Source: a bacterium (GTDB taxonomy: Bacteria > Patescibacteriota > Doudnabacteria > UBA920). Taken from it: DNA of 8,707 nucleotides. The DNA is taken from positions 1 to 8,707 of the forward strand of contig JAJYJE010000032.1 in the NCBI GenBank assembly GCA_021789715.1, written 5' to 3'. Below, one piece after another: positions 6,173 to 8,707 of the stretch. The translations under genes were made by a program, and so were the position numbers. The notes beneath the pieces were generated by a model. It did not search any database and was not told where the DNA came from. It saw nothing but the letters and a program-made list of their open reading frames with translations. Positions within the stretch are counted from its first letter, which is position 1, and every line of letters begins with the position of its first letter.

Positions 6173-6660
6173 TGGCCTATCATCCTGTCGTCCAACAAAT
6201 TTTGGATTTAATCCGGCAGCGCGGCTCATGGCATGAAACCTTTGAGCACGGCGAAGTGCTGACGAGCGAGCAGGCTGCGCAGACCAGGCCCGGCTACACG
6301 CTGGGCCAGGGAGTAAAGGCAATGATCGTCAAGGCGTATACATCAAAATCGGACGGCAGATTTGTTATGCTTACGTTTCCCGCTGACCGCAAATTTGATT
6401 CCAAAAAAGTCCAGACCGCGCTCGGCGTAAAAAATCTTCGTTTTGCGACTATGGAAGAAGTAACGGAGGCTACCGGCGGCGTCCAGCCTGGCGGCGTGCC
6501 GCCGTTCGGCAATTTATTCGGTCTCGATATGTATGCAGACCCTGCGATTTTTGAAAACGAGAAAATCGTCTTTAACGCCGGTGACCGAAAATTTTCCGTG
6601 GCGATAAAATCCGCGGATTGGAAAAATCTTGTAAATCCAAAACCGGCGAATATCATATAA
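6169..6660 (+). CDS. YbaK/EbsC-type aminoacyl-tRNA editing (deacylase) domain protein
   Basis: A 163-residue single-domain protein of the YbaK/ProX/EbsC superfamily. These trans-editing enzymes hydrolyse wrongly charged tRNAs, such as Cys- or Ala-tRNA(Pro). Landmarks are LTSEQAA (31-37), GQGVKAMIVKAY (46-57) with Lys50 at the position of the conserved YbaK active-site lysine, FPADRKFDSKKV (70-81), the LGVKNLRFATMEEV helix region (85-98), and the signature TGGVQPGGVPPFG (102-114). Near the end IVFNAGDRKFSVAI matches the final strand pair. There is no synthetase domain, so it acts as a free-standing editor. The specificity class cannot be fixed from the sequence alone. The start is ATG 6169, which overlaps the upstream stop; ATG 6172 is one codon later and nearly equivalent. 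No ribosome binding site is visible, consistent with coupled re-initiation. Confidence 0.92.
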   Translation: MMAYHPVVQQILDLIRQRGSWHETFEHGEVLTSEQAAQTRPGYTLGQGVKAMIVKAYTSKSDGRFVMLTFPADRKFDSKKVQTALGVKNLRFATMEEVTEATGGVQPGGVPPFGNLFGLDMYADPAIFENEKIVFNAGDRKFSVAIKSADWKNLVNPKPANII

Positions 6661-6661
6661 T
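6656..6661 (+). promoter_or_regulatory. Isolated TATAAT at the end of the YbaK-like gene
   Basis: A perfect -10 hexamer overlaps the TAA stop of the YbaK-like gene. The best -35 candidate, TTGTAA at 6629-6634, is 21 bases away, which is too far, and the extended TG is absent. If used, it would start transcription near 6668, just before the coding-like frame that follows. Weak evidence. Confidence 0.3.
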
Positions 6662-6679
6662 CCGTTTTATTGGATATTT

Positions 6680-6901
6680 ATTGATACCTTTTGCAGTAAT
6701 TTATCCGAAATCCTGCCGTTACTCCCCAAACAAATTAAAGAAAAAATCCGCGGCGTTATACCGCGCAATTATTACGCCCGGCGGCCGCTGGAAGTCTTGA
6801 ACCGCCTGGAAAAGCATTGGCGCAAAACCCTGACCTGGCCGGGGAATGCCGAGCCCGCAAAGTTTCTCAATTATCACCGCTTCCGCCACTCCCAAACATA
6901 A
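6680..6901 (+). pseudogene. Coding-like 73-codon frame without a standard start codon
   Basis: From 6635 to the TAA at 6899-6901 one forward frame is open. From about 6680 it reads like a genuine basic, amphipathic protein (LSEILPLLPKQIKEKIRGV, then LEVLNRLEKHWRKTLTW), with codon choice like the neighbouring genes. It has no ATG or GTG; the only TTG is 35 codons from the end. It could start at ATT 6680, or at TTG 6670 if one base in the ATTTA that follows were extra: that TTG lies 8 bases after a TATAAT and would be a leaderless start. It may therefore be a small gene with a rare start, a recently frameshifted gene, or a remnant. An ATG-started 66-codon frame on the other strand (6919 to 6719) covers the same bases, but its sequence looks less protein-like. 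No family recognised. Confidence 0.4.
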
Positions 6902-6931
6902 TGCTCCTATAGTAGCCAAAAATGATCATAC

Positions 6932-6957
6932 CCGCTGCTTTAAAAAAGCGGTAATTT
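6932..6957 (+). terminator. Weak terminator-like hairpin before rarA
   Basis: CCGCT (6932-6936) pairs with AGCGG (6947-6951) around a 10-base AT-rich loop, followed by TAATTT. The five-pair stem and short T tract make it a marginal terminator for the small frame or the upstream operon. Its loop also holds the -35 of the next promoter. Confidence 0.3.
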
Positions 6958-6966
6958 TGGTATACT
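6939..6966 (+). promoter_or_regulatory. Extended -10 promoter upstream of rarA
   Basis: TTTAAA (6939-6944, 4 of 6), a 16-base spacer and TATACT (6961-6966, 5 of 6), with TG at 6958-6959 forming an extended -10. Transcription would start near 6973, leaving a 70-base leader before the rarA ATG at 7043, or about 5 bases before the ATG at 6978. Confidence 0.6.
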
Positions 6967-6977
6967 TAAAATAAGTA

Positions 6978-7100
6978 ATGAAATTTTATCAAATTTACCG
7001 TAATTGTTTGGACTATCTCTTCCGAACCGGATTGGTAATTTTATGGATACCGAGCCGCTTGCCAGCAAAATCAGGCCGCAAAATTTGGACGAGTTCATAG
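6978..7100 (+). CDS. Possible 40-codon upstream ORF overlapping the rarA start
   Basis: ATG 6978 lies 11 bases after the -10 element and would be the first, nearly leaderless start on the rarA message. It opens a 40-residue frame (MKFYQIYRNCLDYLFRTGLV..., basic at the end) that stops at TAG 7098-7100, 58 bases inside rarA in a different frame. Translating it would run ribosomes across the rarA start, so it might lower or gate rarA expression. No homology is claimed. Confidence 0.25.
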   Translation: MKFYQIYRNCLDYLFRTGLVILWIPSRLPAKSGRKIWTSS

Positions 7101-8296
7101 GCCAGGAGCATTTGGTTGGTACCGATAAGCCCCTGCGGATTGCCATTGAGCAAAAACACTTGTTCAGCTTTGTTCTGTGGGGCCCGCCCGGAGTGGGGAA
7201 GACCACGCTGGCCCGCATCTACGCCAAAGCCGTAAACGCGGAGTATTTTGAACTGTCCGCGGTATCAGCCGGCAAAGATGATATAAAAAAAATCGTTGAC
7301 CGTCCCAGCATGCTCGGACAACCCAAAATACTGTTCCTCGATGAGATTCACCGGTTCAATAAAGCGCAGCAGGACTACCTTTTGCCGTTCGTCGAGTCGG
7401 GAAAATTGTATCTGATCGGCGCCACCACTGAAAACCCGTCTTTCGAAGTTATCGCTGCGCTCCTTTCCCGCTGCCGGGTATTCACGCTCAGTGAATTGTC
7501 CGATAATGACATCGGAAATATTATCGACCGCGCGATTAAACGGCTTTCCCCAGCCCCCTTCGGCCCGGGCCAACCAGGTAGAGACGGGTCTTTTGAAAAA
7601 AAAGGGACAAATGCTTTAGCGGCCCCCTCTTTGCAAAAGAGGAGGAAGGGGGAGTTTAAGTTCGACAAAAAAGCCAGGGAGTGGCTGATCAGCATGGCCA
7701 ATGGCGACGCGCGGCAAGCCATAGCCATGATCGAAAACACCGCCAAACTTTACGGCAAAATTACCATGCAAACCCTGGCGGAAACGCTGCAATCGAAATT
7801 CCTGCGCTATGACAAAGCCGGCGAAGAGCATTACAATGCCATTTCGGCATTCATAAAATCCATGCGGGCTTCCCAACCGGACGCCGCCCTTTATTATATG
7901 TGCCGAATGATCGCAGCCGGCGAGGACCCGCTGTTCATTGCCCGCCGCATGGTCGTATTCGCCTCCGAAGACATCGGCCTAGCCCAACCGACCGCGCTGG
8001 TGGTAGCCAATGCCGTGTTCCGCGCCTGCGAGACCATAGGGCTGCCCGAGTGCGCGGAAAATTTGGCTCACGGGGTGGTATATTTATCACAAGCCAAAAA
8101 AGACCGCAGCGCCTACAATGCTTACCTGGCGGCCCTGGGAGACGTAAAAAAATTCGGCAACCTGCCGATCCCCCTTAAAATTCGCAATGCGCCCACCGAA
8201 TTAATGAAGGACCTTGGCTACGGCAATGCTTACGAACAATACGACAAAGAAAGCTACCTGCCGGACAAATTAAAAGGAAAAAAATACCTTAAATAA
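7043..8296 (+). CDS. rarA: Replication-associated recombination protein RarA (MgsA), AAA+ ATPase
   Basis: A 417-residue RarA/MgsA/WRNIP1-family ATPase. Family members act as tetramers at stalled or single-stranded replication sites. The start region PLASKIRPQNLDEFIGQEHL is the family signature. Walker A GPPGVGKT is at 47-54, Walker B ILFLDEIHRFN at 96-106, sensor-1 GATTENPS at 126-133, and the SRC motif with the arginine finger (Arg143) follows. The C-terminal part is complete to LRNAPT/LMKDLGYG equivalents (KIRNAPTELMKDLGYG) and YLPDKLKGKKYLK; it lacks the longer tail of the E. coli protein. Residues about 171-203 (7554-7652) are an in-frame insertion made of repeat-like DNA between the ATPase core and GDARQA (about 220). 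ATG 7043 is preferred; TTG 7004 would add 13 residues, which is also compatible with the family. No ribosome binding site. The next gene starts 6 bases later, suggesting an operon. Confidence 0.95.
   Translation: MDTEPLASKIRPQNLDEFIGQEHLVGTDKPLRIAIEQKHLFSFVLWGPPGVGKTTLARIYAKAVNAEYFELSAVSAGKDDIKKIVDRPSMLGQPKILFLDEIHRFNKAQQDYLLPFVESGKLYLIGATTENPSFEVIAALLSRCRVFTLSELSDNDIGNIIDRAIKRLSPAPFGPGQPGRDGSFEKKGTNALAAPSLQKRRKGEFKFDKKAREWLISMANGDARQAIAMIENTAKLYGKITMQTLAETLQSKFLRYDKAGEEHYNAISAFIKSMRASQPDAALYYMCRMIAAGEDPLFIARRMVVFASEDIGLAQPTALVVANAVFRACETIGLPECAENLAHGVVYLSQAKKDRSAYNAYLAALGDVKKFGNLPIPLKIRNAPTELMKDLGYGNAYEQYDKESYLPDKLKGKKYLK
7554..7652 (+). repeat. Palindromic, MITE/REP-like element inserted in frame in rarA
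   Basis: The 99-base segment is bounded by perfect 8-bp inverted repeats, CCCCCTTC (7554-7561) and GAAGGGGG (7645-7652). Inside are a 10-bp palindrome GGCCCGGGCC (7562-7571), GGTAGAGACGGGTC (7577-7590), which resembles half of an intergenic repeat, an A-run (7595-7603), and the hairpin CCTCTTT-GCA-AAAGAGG (7626-7642). Ninety-nine bases is 33 codons with no stop in the rarA frame, and the encoded Pro/Gly/Lys-rich peptide is unlike RarA proteins at this place. It looks like mobile or repeat DNA tolerated in a surface loop. The exact ends are estimated from the inverted repeats. Confidence 0.6.
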
Positions 8297-8302
8297 AAAC
8301 TC

Positions 8303-8707
8303 GTGGAAACCAAACGGCAAAATTTATTTTACCAACAATTCATTCCGCTATCGCTGGCAATTTTAGTACTAGCGGGATTATCCGCGCTGGTATGGATAAC
8401 GGCCGCCGCGCTCAATAACTTGCCGACTGCCGATAAAATTTCCATTGCTCTACGCTGGGGCGACATCCTTGTTGGCGCGACAATTTACCTCAAAACTTCG
8501 GTAGATTTTGCCATCTTCATCGGCCAGCTTATGTCGGCCAACCCCGGTTGGAAAAATCGTATCGCCATTGAAATCGGCACAGCTTTAGGCAATGCTCTGG
8601 GTACCATCCTAATTCTCATAGTTTGGGTATTTTTCCGCGAGGTCACCTGGTTATTGGCATTAATGATAGCGGCAGCCGCCCTAATCCTGCTGGAACTGGC
8701 CTACGCC
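8303..8707 (+). CDS. Multi-pass membrane protein, N-terminal part (runs off the window)
   Basis: A GTG at 8303, six bases after the rarA stop, opens a frame with no stop for 135 codons up to the window edge. The residues form about four hydrophobic segments: roughly 14-36, 54-77, 87-111 and 114-135. Acidic or polar residues lie in or beside them (Asp54, Asp68, Glu90, Asn97, Glu131). The loop NPGWKNRIAIEIGTALGNAL (80-99) joins segments 2 and 3 and looks like the conserved core of a family. Buried charges and small residues suggest a small-ion or metabolite transporter, but I cannot name it. There is no signal peptide beyond the first helix and no ribosome binding site. The 6-base gap suggests co-transcription with rarA. 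The exact start is uncertain because GTG is the only close candidate. Confidence 0.75.
   Translation, partial: METKRQNLFYQQFIPLSLAILVLAGLSALVWITAAALNNLPTADKISIALRWGDILVGATIYLKTSVDFAIFIGQLMSANPGWKNRIAIEIGTALGNALGTILILIVWVFFREVTWLLALMIAAAALILLELAYA

Noticed and set aside
4049..6190. Shared MAYH at the start of the LUD protein and the YbaK-like protein
   Set aside because: Four residues only, in unrelated folds; the DNA around them does not match beyond this, so it is coincidence.
6719..6919. 66-codon ATG frame on the - strand
   Set aside because: It lies opposite a + strand frame with better protein-like composition and neighbour-like codon use, and there is no promoter for it. It is most likely a shadow.
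1..8707. CRISPR array, tRNA, rRNA, transposase, toxin-antitoxin or phage defence genes
   Set aside because: I looked for spaced direct repeats, tRNA-like T-loops, and recognisable transposase or toxin motifs and found none.

Overview
The window looks like a piece of a Candidate Phyla Radiation (Patescibacteria) chromosome, probably Parcubacteria-like. This rests on several observations. Genes are compact and mostly small, and all ten called genes lie on the + strand. None of the ten start codons has a Shine-Dalgarno sequence, and promoters sit very close to some start codons. There is a patescibacterial-type type IV pilin, a stand-alone LUD-domain protein and several short proteins of no recognised family. 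One gene ends in TGA (6170-6172) directly before a coupled start, so the standard bacterial code is likely and the UGA-glycine code of Gracilibacteria/SR1 is unlikely. The lineage is an inference; no rRNA is present to fix it.

Layout. Bases 1-190 hold a hairpin and an intrinsic terminator belonging to something upstream. At 191-916 is a membrane-anchored protein with a Pro/Ala/Thr-rich linker and an extracytoplasmic domain, closed by a good terminator. At 1027-2784 is a complete ABC exporter half-transporter with its own promoter. At 2930-3310 is a small coiled-coil protein behind a strong extended -10 promoter. At 3399-3881 is a type IV pilin-like protein, possibly preceded by a 20-codon ORF that overlaps its start. 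At 4049-4669 is a LUD-domain protein followed by a terminator hairpin.

From 4771 comes a tight cluster: an AlkD-type DNA alkylation repair glycosylase (4771-5514), an unrecognised helical protein (5531-6172) and a YbaK-type aminoacyl-tRNA editing domain (6169-6660). The last two overlap by ATGA, so their translation is probably coupled. A 380-base stretch follows. It contains a coding-like frame with no standard start codon, then a promoter and a short upstream ORF. Next is rarA (7043-8296), encoding a replication-associated AAA+ ATPase. It carries an in-frame, repeat-derived insertion of about 33 codons between its ATPase core and its C-terminal part. A multi-pass membrane protein begins 6 bases after rarA and runs off the window.

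Two genes concern genome maintenance (the AlkD-like glycosylase and RarA) and one concerns translation fidelity (YbaK-like). The others serve the cell envelope (exporter, pilin, membrane-anchored proteins). I see no CRISPR array, tRNA, rRNA, transposase, phage gene or toxin-antitoxin pair, and no convincing new multi-gene system. The points most worth checking are the insertion in rarA, the start-less small frame upstream of it, the leaderless promoter arrangement, and the unknown protein coupled to the YbaK gene.
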